DNA from: Halodurantibacterium daqingensis | Lineage (GTDB): Bacteria; Pseudomonadota; Alphaproteobacteria; Rhodobacterales; Rhodobacteraceae | Direction: 5' to 3' | Length of the DNA stretch: 64,000 nucleotides | Assembly (NCBI RefSeq): GCF_042666235.1 | Contig: NZ_JBHTFQ010000009.1 | Location: forward strand, 1 to 64,000 | Part shown: positions 17,014 to 25,662 of the stretch, in pieces | Layout of the letters: the number at the start of each line of letters is the position of its first letter | Numbering within the stretch: the first letter of the stretch is position 1 | The notes under the pieces: model-generated | Database searches by the model: none | What the model saw: only the letters and a program-made list of their open reading frames with translations | Told to the model about the DNA's origin: nothing | Program-made: the position numbers and the translations under genes

Positions 17014-17883
17014 ATGACCACCTTTTCCGCACTGACCACCCTTCCCGGCGAAGACCAGGCGCGTGCGCTTGCCGAGGCTCTGGAAGATCTTGAACCCGAA
17101 CCCAGCGGCGTCGGCGTGTTCGAGATCGAGGACGGCTCGGGCCGTTGGGAAGTCGGCGCCTATTTCACCGAAACGCCCGACGATACCGCGCTCGCGCTGC
17201 TGGCAGCGGTGCATGATGCCCAGCCCTTCGCCATATCCGAACTGCCGGATATCGACTGGGTGGCCAAGGTGCGCCGTGAATTGTCTCCGGTCGAGGCGGG
17301 GCGTTTTTTTGTCTATGGCAGCCATGATGCCGACAAGGTGCCGGAAGGTGCCGTCTCGCTGCTGATCGAGGCGGCGATGGCCTTCGGCACCGGGCACCAT
17401 GGAACCACGCAGGGCTGTCTGCGCGCCCTTGATCGGCTGGATACCGAGGGGTTTGTGGGACAGAACGTCGCCGATATCGGCTGCGGCACTGCAGTGCTGG
17501 CCATGGCCGCGGCACGCATCTGGCCCAATCCGGTTCTTGCAGGCGACATTGACGCGGTGGCCGTCGAGGTGGCCGAGGCGAATGTGCAGGCCAATGATCT
17601 GGTCGGGCGCGTGCGCTGTGTCGAGGCGGCAGGCTTTGACCACCCCGACCTGCATGCCGCGGCCCCTTTCGATCTGGTCTTTGCCAATATCCTCAAGGGT
17701 CCGCTGATTGAACTTGCCCCGGACATGGCCGCGCATGTGGCCCCGGGGGGCTATGCGGTCCTGTCGGGCCTGCTGGTCGAACAGGCCGAAGCGGTGATCG
17801 CTGCCTATGAGGCGCAGGGCTTCACCCTTGCCGCGCGCGAGGATATCGGCGAATGGGCGACGCTTGTCCTGCGGCGTGGCTGA
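17014..17883 (+). CDS. prmA: Ribosomal protein L11 methyltransferase
   Basis: A 289-residue class I SAM methyltransferase. The N-terminal substrate domain (to about 110) is followed by AFGTGHHGTTQ, the SAM-binding VADIGCGTAVLAMAA and the catalytic-type FANILKGPL motif, which together mark PrmA. It trimethylates ribosomal protein L11. It follows msrA by 57 bases and may be transcribed with it. A hairpin terminator lies just after the stop. Confidence 0.95.
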   Translation: MTTFSALTTLPGEDQARALAEALEDLEPEPSGVGVFEIEDGSGRWEVGAYFTETPDDTALALLAAVHDAQPFAISELPDIDWVAKVRRELSPVEAGRFFVYGSHDADKVPEGAVSLLIEAAMAFGTGHHGTTQGCLRALDRLDTEGFVGQNVADIGCGTAVLAMAAARIWPNPVLAGDIDAVAVEVAEANVQANDLVGRVRCVEAAGFDHPDLHAAAPFDLVFANILKGPLIELAPDMAAHVAPGGYAVLSGLLVEQAEAVIAAYEAQGFTLAAREDIGEWATLVLRRG

Positions 17884-17894
17884 GCGGAACGGAA

Positions 17895-17924
17895 AAGGCC
17901 GCGCCCGATCAGGGACGCGGCCTT
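17895..17924. terminator. Bidirectional hairpin between prmA and the DUF1127 gene
   Basis: A perfect 9-bp stem, AAGGCCGCG (17895-17903) with CGCGGCCTT (17916-17924), and a 12-base loop. It sits between convergent genes. The minus-strand copy continues into a short T run (CCTTTTCC), so it looks better suited to ending the DUF1127 transcript but can serve both. Confidence 0.7.
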
Positions 17925-17953
17925 GAGCCTTGACCAGGCATGACGCCCTGGCG

Positions 17954-18178
17954 TCACGAATTCCGGATGTGGCGCATCAGGCCAAGCGAGTCGATATCGC
18001 CGCGGCTGATGCCGATATCGGCCAGTTCGCGGTCCGAAAGCTTCGACAGCGCGTTGCGCGTCACGCGAATATCGTTCCATTCCACGAAGCGTTCGCGGAG
18101 GTTTGCAAAGCCTTGAACGATCTTCAAAGCGGTAATGGCGCCGAAGGGCGCCGTGCGGGTCGTCTCGAAAGCGGCCAT
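17954..18178 (-). CDS. Small DUF1127 protein
   Basis: A 74-residue basic protein whose C-terminal half has the DUF1127 pattern: NALSKLSDRELADIGISRGDI, with the usual Leu-Ser-Asp-(R/x)-Glu-Leu-x-Asp-Ile-Gly core. Small Arg-rich DUF1127 proteins are abundant in alphaproteobacteria, and some are reported to act on RNA. Whether this one does is unknown. AAGGATA before the ATG is a reasonable ribosome-binding site. It stands alone between two plus-strand genes and has its own terminator. Confidence 0.88.
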   Translation of the reverse strand: MAAFETTRTAPFGAITALKIVQGFANLRERFVEWNDIRVTRNALSKLSDRELADIGISRGDIDSLGLMRHIRNS

Positions 18179-18358
18179 TTCAGCTATCCTTGAGGAGTTG
18201 AGTATTTAGGCGTTCTGCCTCGCTGATGCACTTAGTTCAGGCGGTTCATGCACGCAAGGAAACCCGGCGCAACCCGTCCTTGCACGAATTGCATGGCTTG
18301 TATCGGACGACCCAGTGTCCCTGCGTTTGACGCCTGCGCGCCTTTCCGTCTGGCGAAT

Positions 18359-18373
18359 GTTCGCCTTTCGTGC
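18359..18373. promoter_or_regulatory. Possible LexA (SOS) box upstream of ruvC
   Basis: GTTC-N7-GTGC, one base from the alphaproteobacterial LexA direct repeat GTTC-N7-GTTC, 36 bases before the ruvC ATG. ruvCAB genes are SOS genes in many bacteria. A single mismatch in a short motif leaves real doubt. Confidence 0.3.
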
Positions 18374-18408
18374 TAGCTCGGACCGAACAACAGCGGCCAG
18401 GGGGCGGA

Positions 18409-18915
18409 ATGCGGGTTTTGGGGATCGATCCCGGCCTTCGGAACATGGGCTGGGGCGTGATCGACGTGGCGGGGTCGCGGCTCAGCCATGTCGCCAACGG
18501 CATCTGTCATTCGGCCGGAGAGGTGCTGGCCGACCGCCTTCTGTCGCTTCACGCGCAACTGACCGAGATCATCCGGCGCTTTCAACCCGAGGCCGCTGCG
18601 GTCGAACAGACCTTCGTGAACAAGGATGCCGTGGCCACGCTCAAGCTGGGACAGGCACGCGGGATCGCATTGCTGGTGCCGGCGCAGGCGGGGCTTCTGG
18701 TGGGTGAATATGCCCCCAACGCGGTCAAGAAAACCGTCGTTGGCGTGGGTCATGCGGCCAAGGCGCAGATCGACCATATGGTGCGGCTGCACCTGCCGGG
18801 CGTCGAGATTGCGGGGGCCGACGCGGCTGACGCGCTGGCCATCGCCATCTGTCACGCCCACCATCTGCAATCAGCGGGACGCCTTGCGGCGGCGGTACAA
18901 AGGGCACAGGCATGA
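18409..18915 (+). CDS. ruvC: Holliday junction resolvase RuvC
   Basis: A 168-residue resolvase that cuts Holliday junctions as a dimer together with RuvAB. The four catalytic acids are present at the canonical numbers: Asp7 (GIDPG), Glu66 (VEQTF), Asp138 and Asp141 (GADAADALA). A longer in-frame start at 18370 is rejected because MRVLGIDPG at 18409 gives the standard N-terminus and follows GGGGGCGG. The stop overlaps ruvA (ATGA). Confidence 0.97.
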   Translation: MRVLGIDPGLRNMGWGVIDVAGSRLSHVANGICHSAGEVLADRLLSLHAQLTEIIRRFQPEAAAVEQTFVNKDAVATLKLGQARGIALLVPAQAGLLVGEYAPNAVKKTVVGVGHAAKAQIDHMVRLHLPGVEIAGADAADALAIAICHAHHLQSAGRLAAAVQRAQA

Positions 18916-19586
18916 TCGGCAAGATTTCAGGGCGGCTGGACTATCGCGGACCCGATCATGTGCTGATCGACGTGCGGGGCGTGGGCTATATCGTTCATGT
19001 CTCGGACCGGACGCTTGCGCAGCTGCCGGCCGTGGGCGGCGCCGTCGCGCTTTATACCGAGCTTCTGGTGCGCGAGGATCTCATGCAGCTGTTCGGCTTC
19101 CCGACCCTGCTGGAGAAAGAGTGGCATCGCCTGCTGGTGGGCGTGCAGGGGGTCGGCGCCAAGGCTGCGATGGCAATCCTGTCGACGCTGGGCGCCGATG
19201 GCGTCGGCCGGGCAATCGCGCTGGGCGACTGGAACGCCGTCAAGGCCGCGCCCGGTGTGGGACCGAAACTTGCGCAGCGCGTGGTGCTGGAGTTGAAGAA
19301 CAAGGCGCCGGGGATCATGGCGATGGGCGCCACCCTTGGTGCCGCGATGGGAACCGCGCCGGCCCTCCCCGATGACACGGTGATCGAGACGCCTGCTGCC
19401 CCCGTCGCCCCGGCACCCCGGCCGCCCTCGGCCGCGACGGCCGAGGCGCTTTCCGCGCTTACCAACCTCGGTTATTCGCATGGCGATGCCGCCAGCGCCG
19501 TGGCCGAGGCATCAGGCACCGACCCGTCGGCGGAAACCGCAGCACTGATCCGGGCGGCGCTGCGCCTTCTGGCGCCGAAGGGATAA
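18912..19586 (+). CDS. ruvA: Holliday junction branch migration protein RuvA
   Basis: A 224-residue RuvA, which binds four-way junctions and loads RuvB. It starts MIGKISGRLDYRG (domain I OB fold), has two helix-hairpin-helix motifs (VQGVGAKAAMAIL and APGVGPKLAQRVVLELK) and, after an Ala/Pro linker, a C-terminal domain III (ALTNLGYSHGDAASAV) that contacts RuvB. It overlaps ruvC by 4 bases and ruvB follows after 3 bases, so the three are one transcription unit. Confidence 0.96.
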   Translation: MIGKISGRLDYRGPDHVLIDVRGVGYIVHVSDRTLAQLPAVGGAVALYTELLVREDLMQLFGFPTLLEKEWHRLLVGVQGVGAKAAMAILSTLGADGVGRAIALGDWNAVKAAPGVGPKLAQRVVLELKNKAPGIMAMGATLGAAMGTAPALPDDTVIETPAAPVAPAPRPPSAATAEALSALTNLGYSHGDAASAVAEASGTDPSAETAALIRAALRLLAPKG

Positions 19587-19589
19587 GCG

Positions 19590-20633
19590 ATGACCGAACC
19601 CGACCCCACCCTGCGCGCCGAGGCCCAGCCCGAAGACACCGATCGTGCCCTGCGCCCGCAGCGGCTTGAGGAATTCATCGGTCAGGCCGAGGCCCGGGCA
19701 AACCTGCGCGTCTTCATCGACAGCGCACGGATGCGGGGCGAGGCGATGGACCACACCCTGTTCTTCGGCCCGCCGGGCCTGGGCAAGACCACGCTTGCGC
19801 AGATCATGGCGCGGGAACTGGGGGTGGGGTTTCGCATGACCTCGGGGCCCGTGTTGGCGAAAGCGGGCGATCTTGCCGCGATCCTGACCAATCTGGAGCC
19901 GCGGGACGTGCTGTTCATCGACGAGATCCACCGCCTGTCGCCGGTGGTGGAAGAGGTGCTTTACCCCGCGCTTGAGGATTTCGCGCTGGATCTGGTGATC
20001 GGCGAAGGCCCGGCGGCGCGCACCGTGCGCATCGACCTGCCGCCCTTCACGCTGGTGGGGGCGACGACGCGCCTTGGCCTTCTGACCACCCCGCTGCGGG
20101 ACCGGTTCGGCATCCCGACCCGGCTGCAGTTCTATACCGAGGACGAGCTGAACGAGATCGTCACCCGCGGAGCGCGGATGCTGGGTATCCCGGCCGACCC
20201 GGATGGCCCGCGCGAAATCGCCCGCCGCGCGCGCGGCACACCGCGGATCGCGGGGCGGCTGTTGCGGCGCGTGGTGGATTTCGCCCTTGTCGAGGGCGAG
20301 GGCCGGTTGACGCGCGCCATTGCGGACAGTTCGCTCACGCGCCTCGGGGTGGACCATCTTGGCCTGGACGGGGCCGACCGCCGCTATCTGCGGCTGATTG
20401 CCGAGAATTACGGCGGTGGTCCGGTGGGGGTTGAAACGCTCTCGGCCGCGCTGTCCGAGGCCCGGGATGCGATCGAAGAGGTGATCGAACCGTTTCTCTT
20501 GCAGCAGGGGCTTATCCAGCGTACGACCCGCGGCCGGATGCTGGCCGCGAAGGCATGGCGGCATCTGGGGCTGGACGCGCCGCGCCCGCCCGGTCAGCCC
20601 GACCTGTTCGAGAGGCCCGATGTCCCCGACTGA
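19590..20633 (+). CDS. ruvB: Holliday junction helicase motor RuvB
   Basis: A 347-residue AAA+ ATPase that drives branch migration on RuvA-bound junctions. Walker A is FFGPPGLGKTTLAQI, Walker B is VLFIDEIHR, sensor 1 is VGATTRLG, and the C-terminal winged helix ends near RTTRGRMLAAKAW. Full length. Its last 14 bases overlap the next gene, which is unusual for a ruvCAB operon partner and suggests that the downstream unnamed gene is co-expressed. Confidence 0.97.
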   Translation: MTEPDPTLRAEAQPEDTDRALRPQRLEEFIGQAEARANLRVFIDSARMRGEAMDHTLFFGPPGLGKTTLAQIMARELGVGFRMTSGPVLAKAGDLAAILTNLEPRDVLFIDEIHRLSPVVEEVLYPALEDFALDLVIGEGPAARTVRIDLPPFTLVGATTRLGLLTTPLRDRFGIPTRLQFYTEDELNEIVTRGARMLGIPADPDGPREIARRARGTPRIAGRLLRRVVDFALVEGEGRLTRAIADSSLTRLGVDHLGLDGADRRYLRLIAENYGGGPVGVETLSAALSEARDAIEEVIEPFLLQQGLIQRTTRGRMLAAKAWRHLGLDAPRPPGQPDLFERPDVPD

Positions 20634-21252
20634 CGATCCGCGCAGCTTTTTCACCCGTCCCGACGGTTCCTACCAGTTCGCCCGCTGGGGACGGCCGATC
20701 GTTCCGGTGGTTTTCGGCGTCGAGGATCAGACCCTGTCGATCATCAAGGGCGCGATCGAGGCGGTGGTGACACTGGCGCGCCACAGGATGGCCGAAACCG
20801 ATCCCGAACTGGGCGCAAACCTGATGGTCTTCTTCCTGCGCGACTGGGGCGAACTTCTGGCAACCCCGAACCTTGACCGGCTGGTGCCGGGGCTTGAGGG
20901 GCTGGTGGCGCGGCTTGGCCGCGAAAATGCCAATCAGTACCGGTTGTTCCGATTTGACGGGCAGGGCGCCATCCGGGCGGCCTTTGTGTTTTTGCGGATG
21001 GATGCGCATCTGTCCGACTTGCCGGCCGAGACGCTGGCGCTTGCGCAGGCGGTGCAGACCATCCTTTTGTGGTCAGATGGTGCCTTTGCCGGGACATCCC
21101 CGCTTGCCCTTGCGGGCGAAACCGTGATCCTGCGGCCCGAAATCGCGGATCTGATCCGGGCCGCCTATGATCCGGTGCTTCCCGCCGCGACGCAGGACCC
21201 CACCCACGCGCTGCGCCTTGCCGCGCGGATGTCACTGCGGGGCAGGCAATGA
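20620..21252 (+). CDS. Conserved protein of unknown function between ruvB and ybgC
   Basis: A 210-residue, probably cytoplasmic protein. It has no signal peptide, no strong membrane segment and no motif that I recognise. The N-terminus MSPTDDPRSFFTRPDGSYQFARWGRP leads into a mixed alpha/beta sequence. Codon use matches its neighbours. The start lies inside ruvB (14-base overlap) and the stop overlaps ybgC (ATGA), so expression is tied to both. I recall hypothetical proteins in this position in related genomes, but give no function. Position between DNA repair and envelope genes does not settle the role. Confidence 0.8.
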   Translation: MSPTDDPRSFFTRPDGSYQFARWGRPIVPVVFGVEDQTLSIIKGAIEAVVTLARHRMAETDPELGANLMVFFLRDWGELLATPNLDRLVPGLEGLVARLGRENANQYRLFRFDGQGAIRAAFVFLRMDAHLSDLPAETLALAQAVQTILLWSDGAFAGTSPLALAGETVILRPEIADLIRAAYDPVLPAATQDPTHALRLAARMSLRGRQ

Positions 21253-21656
21253 CCGCGGCCGTGCCCCACCGCTTCGCCTGCCGTGTCTATTACGAGGATA
21301 CCGATCTTGCGGGTATCGTCTACTACGCGAATTACCTGCGATTCATCGAACGTGCCCGCAGCGAATGGGTGCGCGATCTCGGGATCGACCAGCGGCGGAT
21401 GAAGGACGAGGCGGGCATGGTTTTCGCCGTCCGCAGGCTGGAGGCGGACTATCTTGCCCCGGCGCGCTTTGACGATGAGCTGGCGGTCGAAACCTCGGTC
21501 ACGGCGCTGTCGGCGGCAAGGATCGTTCTGAAACAAGAGGTTCTGCGGCAAGGTACGGTGCTTTTCCGCGCGGTGGTGACGCTTGTGTGCCTGTCGGCCA
21601 GCGGTGCGCCGCAGCGCTTGCCGCCCGTGCTGCGTGGCATCCCGATCCCGGGCTGA
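21249..21656 (+). CDS. ybgC: Tol-Pal-associated acyl-CoA thioesterase YbgC
   Basis: A 135-residue hot-dog fold thioesterase. The catalytic signature YYEDTDLAGIVYYANYLRFIERAR (near residues 14-37) carries the key Asp and the Tyr/Asn residues of the family. It hydrolyses acyl-CoA or acyl-ACP at the membrane, and its gene commonly precedes tolQ. Here it overlaps the unnamed upstream gene and is separated from tolQ by 155 bases holding a likely promoter, so tolQ may also be transcribed independently. Confidence 0.93.
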   Translation: MTAAVPHRFACRVYYEDTDLAGIVYYANYLRFIERARSEWVRDLGIDQRRMKDEAGMVFAVRRLEADYLAPARFDDELAVETSVTALSAARIVLKQEVLRQGTVLFRAVVTLVCLSASGAPQRLPPVLRGIPIPG

Positions 21657-21689
21657 ACTGTCGGTGGGGGCTTGCTCCCGACCGATGCC

Positions 21690-21715
21690 GGCCCGCCCGT
21701 GACAGCCAGCGGGCC
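21690..21715. repeat. Inverted repeat between ybgC and tolQ
   Basis: A 7-bp stem, GGCCCGC (21690-21696) with GCGGGCC (21709-21715), with a 12-base loop and no T run. It may be a weak terminator or attenuator ahead of the tol promoter. Confidence 0.35.
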
Positions 21716-21731
21716 AACCCACGCGGATGTG

Positions 21732-21761
21732 TTGTCAATCCCCCTAAAAACCAGATAGAAT
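21732..21761 (+). promoter_or_regulatory. Candidate sigma-70 promoter of the tol-pal genes
   Basis: TTGTCA (21732-21737) and TAGAAT (21756-21761) with an 18-base spacer, ending 50 bases before the tolQ ATG. Each hexamer has five of six consensus bases, and the local sequence is unusually A/T-rich for this genome. Confidence 0.5.
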
Positions 21762-21811
21762 CACTGCTAAGAGAGCTGCAGAAAGCGGCCTTCAGGTAAC
21801 GAGCAGGCATA

Positions 21812-22507
21812 ATGGAAACCGAAACCCTCGCGATGGCGCCGGAGATTGATTTCTCCCTTATCGCGCTCTTCGCTCGCGCGACTCTGACTGTGCAGCTGGT
21901 GATGATCATGCTGATCATCATGTCGTTCTGGTCATGGGCGATCATCATTCAGAAACATATCACGTTGCGCGCGGCGCGGCGGGAAGCGACCATTTTCGAC
22001 CGCGCCTTCTGGTCGGGCGAGCCGCTGGACGAGCTGTTCGAGCGGATGGGTCCGCAGCCCGACGGGGCCTCGGGCAAGATCTTTGCCGCCGGCATGCTGG
22101 AGTGGCGCCGCAGCCACAAGCAGGACGGCCGTCTGATTGCCGGGGCGCAGCAGCGGATCGACCGGTCGATGGATGTGGCGATCGCCAAGGAAAGCGAAAG
22201 CCTTGGCAGTGGCCTGTCCTTCCTGGCCACCACCGGTTCAACCGCGCCGTTCATCGGTCTGTTCGGAACGGTCTGGGGGATCAAGCACGCGTTCGAGGAA
22301 ATCGCCATCGCGCAGAACACGAACCTTGCGGTCGTGGCGCCCGGCATCGCCGAGGCGCTTCTGGCCACCGGACTTGGCCTTCTGGCAGCGATTCCGGCGG
22401 TGATCTTCTACAACAAGCTTTCCGCCGACAGCGACCGCATCGTGTCCGGCTACGAGGCCTTCGCGGACGAATTCTCGACCATCCTTTCGCGCCAGCTGGA
22501 CGCCTGA
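21812..22507 (+). CDS. tolQ: Tol-Pal proton channel subunit TolQ
   Basis: A 231-residue inner-membrane protein of the ExbB/TolQ family with three transmembrane segments: near residues 15-40, and a hydrophobic pair at about 135-160 (SFLATTGSTAPFIGLFGTVWGI) and 170-200. With TolR it forms the proton-driven motor that energises TolA during outer-membrane constriction. The conserved TGSTAPFIGLFGTVWG stretch is intact. First gene of tolQRAB-pal-cpoB. Confidence 0.96.
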   Translation: METETLAMAPEIDFSLIALFARATLTVQLVMIMLIIMSFWSWAIIIQKHITLRAARREATIFDRAFWSGEPLDELFERMGPQPDGASGKIFAAGMLEWRRSHKQDGRLIAGAQQRIDRSMDVAIAKESESLGSGLSFLATTGSTAPFIGLFGTVWGIKHAFEEIAIAQNTNLAVVAPGIAEALLATGLGLLAAIPAVIFYNKLSADSDRIVSGYEAFADEFSTILSRQLDA

Positions 22508-22510
22508 GCG

Positions 22511-22984
22511 ATGGGCGCAGGGGTCATGAAGAAGGGCGGCGGGGGTGGACGGCGCGGCCGGGGACGCAGCCGCGCCCAGGCCATGTCCGAGATCAACGTC
22601 ACGCCGTTCGTTGACGTGATGCTGGTGCTGCTGATCATCTTCATGGTCGCGGCGCCGCTTCTGACGGTGGGGGTGCCGGTCGAACTTCCGCGCACGGCCG
22701 CAAGCGCGCTGCCGACCGAACAGGAAGAGCCGCTGACCATCACCCTGACGGCCGACGGCCAGTTGCTGATCCAGAACTCGGACACGGCCGAGGATGAGCT
22801 GATCCCCAAGCTGCGCGCTATTGCGACCGAGCGCGCCGATGACAAGGTGTTCCTGCGGGCCGACGGTGCCATCCCCTATGAACGGGTGGTCCAGATCATG
22901 GGCGCACTGAACGCGGGCGGATTCCGCAACATCGGGCTGGTGACCGATACGGGCGGCCCGACCTTCGACGGACGAGACGGCTAG
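22511..22984 (+). CDS. tolR: Tol-Pal proton channel subunit TolR
   Basis: A 157-residue ExbD/TolR protein. A basic glycine-rich N-terminus precedes AMSEINVTPFVDVMLVLLIIFMV, the single transmembrane helix whose Asp (in FVDVMLVL) is the proton-carrying residue. A periplasmic domain follows. It starts 3 bases after the tolQ stop and tolA follows after 9 bases. Confidence 0.96.
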   Translation: MGAGVMKKGGGGGRRGRGRSRAQAMSEINVTPFVDVMLVLLIIFMVAAPLLTVGVPVELPRTAASALPTEQEEPLTITLTADGQLLIQNSDTAEDELIPKLRAIATERADDKVFLRADGAIPYERVVQIMGALNAGGFRNIGLVTDTGGPTFDGRDG

Positions 22985-22993
22985 GGCCGCCAT

Positions 22994-24166
22994 ATGAACA
23001 CGGGCACGAAAATCTCTGCGATCGGGCATGCCGGCCTGATACTCTGGGTGATGCTCGGGGGGTTGTTCAATGCGCCGCCGCCGCGCAGCTTCGAGGTTGC
23101 CGAGGTTTCGCTGATTTCCTCGGCCGAATTCGCGGCGCTGCAAGAGGCGGCATCCGCCCCTGCGCCGTCCGAGGCGCCGCCCGCGCCCGCCCCGGAACCC
23201 GAACCGGCGCCCACACCCACGCCGCCCGAGCCTGCCCCCCCGCAGCCCGCGCCCGAACCGGCGCCGCCGCCCCCGCCACAGCCCGATCCGGAGCCGGCCC
23301 CCACGCCCGAGCCCGAGGCCGCCGCGCCGCCGGTGCCGTCGGCCACGCTTCTTCCGGATGTCACCGCGCGCCCGCGTCCGCGGGCAGTTGACCGCGTGGC
23401 CCCGGTGCCGACCCCGCCGCCGCCGCCCGAGGCGACAGTTGCCGAAACGGTGCAGGAGGCGATCACGGCCGAGCCCGATTCCGCCCCCGCCGAGGTGCCA
23501 CAGCCGCCGCAAGAGGCCACGGCGCCGGAAGAGGCAACCACCGAGATCGTCACCGAGGCCACCGAGACATCGGAAACGACCGAGGCCGCCGTCGCCCCCC
23601 CGGTTGCGGCGCCTGACGCAAGCATGCGCCCACGCAATCGTCCCGCCCGCCCGACACCGGCGCCCGAGCCTGTCCAGACGGCCGAACCCGCACGCCCGGC
23701 CGAGCCGACACCGGCGCCCGAACCGGCCCGTCCGGCGCAACCGCAACAGCCCGCGGCGGATCCGCTGGCGGATGCCGTGGCCTCGGCCGTGGCCGAAGCT
23801 GCGGGAAGCGGCGGCGGCGCGGCAAGTTCGGGCCCGGTTGGCCCGCCGCTGACGTCGGGGGAGCGGGATGCGTTCCGGCTGGCTGTGCAGCAATGCTGGA
23901 ACGTCGGCGCGCTTTCCACCGATGCGCTGCAGACCACCGTGACCGTCGCGCTGACCATTGCGCGCGATGGCCGGCCCGATCAGGGCTCGATCCGCATGCT
24001 GGGGTTTCAGGGCGGTACGGAAACCGGCGCCCGCCAGGCCTATGAGACCGCCCGCCGCGCGATCCTGCGCTGCGGTGCGAATGGCTTCAACCTTCCCGCC
24101 GACAAATACGACCAGTGGCGCGAGGTCGAGCTTGTGTTCAATCCGGAGGGGATGCGGATGCGATGA
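22994..24166 (+). CDS. tolA: Tol-Pal linker protein TolA (Pro/Ala/Glu-rich)
   Basis: A 390-residue envelope protein with one N-terminal membrane anchor (about residues 8-26), then roughly 250 residues dominated by Pro, Ala and Glu with repeated PAPEP-like units, and a C-terminal globular domain containing FRLAVQQCWNVGALSTDALQTTVTV and two cysteines, as in TolA domain III. The linker is Pro-rich rather than the Ala/Lys helix of enteric TolA, which is usual in alphaproteobacteria. Assignment leans on both context and the C-terminal domain. Confidence 0.9.
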   Translation: MNTGTKISAIGHAGLILWVMLGGLFNAPPPRSFEVAEVSLISSAEFAALQEAASAPAPSEAPPAPAPEPEPAPTPTPPEPAPPQPAPEPAPPPPPQPDPEPAPTPEPEAAAPPVPSATLLPDVTARPRPRAVDRVAPVPTPPPPPEATVAETVQEAITAEPDSAPAEVPQPPQEATAPEEATTEIVTEATETSETTEAAVAPPVAAPDASMRPRNRPARPTPAPEPVQTAEPARPAEPTPAPEPARPAQPQQPAADPLADAVASAVAEAAGSGGGAASSGPVGPPLTSGERDAFRLAVQQCWNVGALSTDALQTTVTVALTIARDGRPDQGSIRMLGFQGGTETGARQAYETARRAILRCGANGFNLPADKYDQWREVELVFNPEGMRMR

Positions 24167-24245
24167 CCGGCCGCTGCCTTCGGGACCTGATGTGCGTCCC
24201 GCGTGTTATGTCTCCACCTTCCCCTCGTTTGCATAAGAGGATCAG

Positions 24246-25583
24246 ATGACCCTATACCGCACGCTTGCCCCTGCCCTGGCCGCGCTTCTGGCCGTTGCGG
24301 GGATTGCGGCACCCGCCGTTGCGCAGCAGGGCCCCCTGCGGATCGAGATCACCGAAGGTGTGATCGAGCCTTTGCCGTTTGCGGTTCCGGCCTTCATTCC
24401 CGAAAACGCGGCAGCGGCACAATATGCTGAACAGCTGAGCCGTGTCGTTGCTGCAAACCTGACGAACACGGGGCTGTTCCGGGAAATTCCGGCCAGCGCC
24501 CATATCGGCCGCATCACCAGCTTTGACGCCCCGGTGCAATATGCAGACTGGCGCGCGATCAATGCGCAGGCGCTGATTACGGGCGCTGTCGCGGTGGATG
24601 GCAACGGGCGCGTGAACGTGAAGTTCCGGCTGTTCGACATCGTGTCGGGCCAACCTCTGGGTGAGGGGCTGCAATTCGCGGGCTCGGCCCAAAGCTGGCG
24701 GCGCATGGCGCACAAGGTGTCGGACGCGGCCTACAGCCGTATCACCGGCGAGGGCGGCTATTTCGACAGCCGCGTTGTCTTTGTGGCGGAAAGCGGGCCG
24801 AAGAATGATCGGCGCAAACGCCTTGCGGTCATGGATCAGGATGGCGCCAACGTCCAGTATCTGACGGACAGCAATTCGATCGTGATCGCCCCGCGGTTTT
24901 CACCGACCGGGGACCGGATCCTTTACACCTCCTATGAAAGCGGTTTTCCGCGGATCAACCTTCTTGATGTCGCGACCATGTCGCGGCGTGCGCTTGATGA
25001 GCAGCCGGGCACGATGACCTTCGCCCCGCGCTTTTCGCCGGACGGGCAGACGGTTGTCTTCTCGATGTCGACGGGGGGCAATACCGACATCTTCACGCTG
25101 GATCTGCGCAACGGCCAGCGGTCGCGGCTGACCTCGACACCTTCGATCGAGACGGCGCCGTCCTTTTCGCCGGACGGGCGGCAGATCGTGTTCGAATCCG
25201 ACCGCTCGGGGACGCAGCAGCTTTACGTGATGCCGGCCACCGGCGGCGAGCCACGGCGGATCAGCAGCGGGCCCGGCCGCTATGCCACGCCTGTCTGGTC
25301 ACCCCGGGGCGATCTGATCGCTTTCACCAAGCAGCATCAGGGCCGCTTCCACATCGGCGTGATGCGGACCGATGGCAGCGAGGAACGGCTCCTGACCGCT
25401 TCGTTCCTGGATGAGGGCCCGACCTGGGCGCCCAATGGCCGGGTGATCATGTTCACCCGCGAAACCGCAGGCGAAGGTGGGCAGCCGGCACTGTTCTCGG
25501 TCGATATCAGCGGCCGCAACCTGCGCCGCATCCCGACCGAGGGTCCGTCCTCGGACCCGGCGTGGTCGCCGCTGCTGCCATAA
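24246..25583 (+). CDS. tolB: Tol-Pal periplasmic beta-propeller protein TolB
   Basis: A 445-residue periplasmic protein. The signal peptide ends near APAVAQQG (about residue 27), then an N-terminal alpha/beta domain, then a six-bladed propeller with repeated FSPDGxxIVF-type units (for example PRFSPTGDRILYTS, PRFSPDGQTVVFS, PSFSPDGRQIVFESD). It binds Pal and connects the Tol complex to the outer membrane. AGAGGATCAG precedes the ATG. About 80 bases separate it from tolA. Confidence 0.97.
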   Translation: MTLYRTLAPALAALLAVAGIAAPAVAQQGPLRIEITEGVIEPLPFAVPAFIPENAAAAQYAEQLSRVVAANLTNTGLFREIPASAHIGRITSFDAPVQYADWRAINAQALITGAVAVDGNGRVNVKFRLFDIVSGQPLGEGLQFAGSAQSWRRMAHKVSDAAYSRITGEGGYFDSRVVFVAESGPKNDRRKRLAVMDQDGANVQYLTDSNSIVIAPRFSPTGDRILYTSYESGFPRINLLDVATMSRRALDEQPGTMTFAPRFSPDGQTVVFSMSTGGNTDIFTLDLRNGQRSRLTSTPSIETAPSFSPDGRQIVFESDRSGTQQLYVMPATGGEPRRISSGPGRYATPVWSPRGDLIAFTKQHQGRFHIGVMRTDGSEERLLTASFLDEGPTWAPNGRVIMFTRETAGEGGQPALFSVDISGRNLRRIPTEGPSSDPAWSPLLP

Positions 25584-25662
25584 CGCAGGGTTCATTTCCA
25601 AGACCCCGCCGCAATGCTATGGTGCAGGCGGCGGGCGGCTGCCTTCAACACAGGATAAGACG

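Noticed and set aside
23150..23760. Repeat-rich stretch as a possible tandem repeat array or CRISPR
   Set aside because: It is the Pro/Ala/Glu-rich linker of TolA in frame, with irregular units and no spacers.
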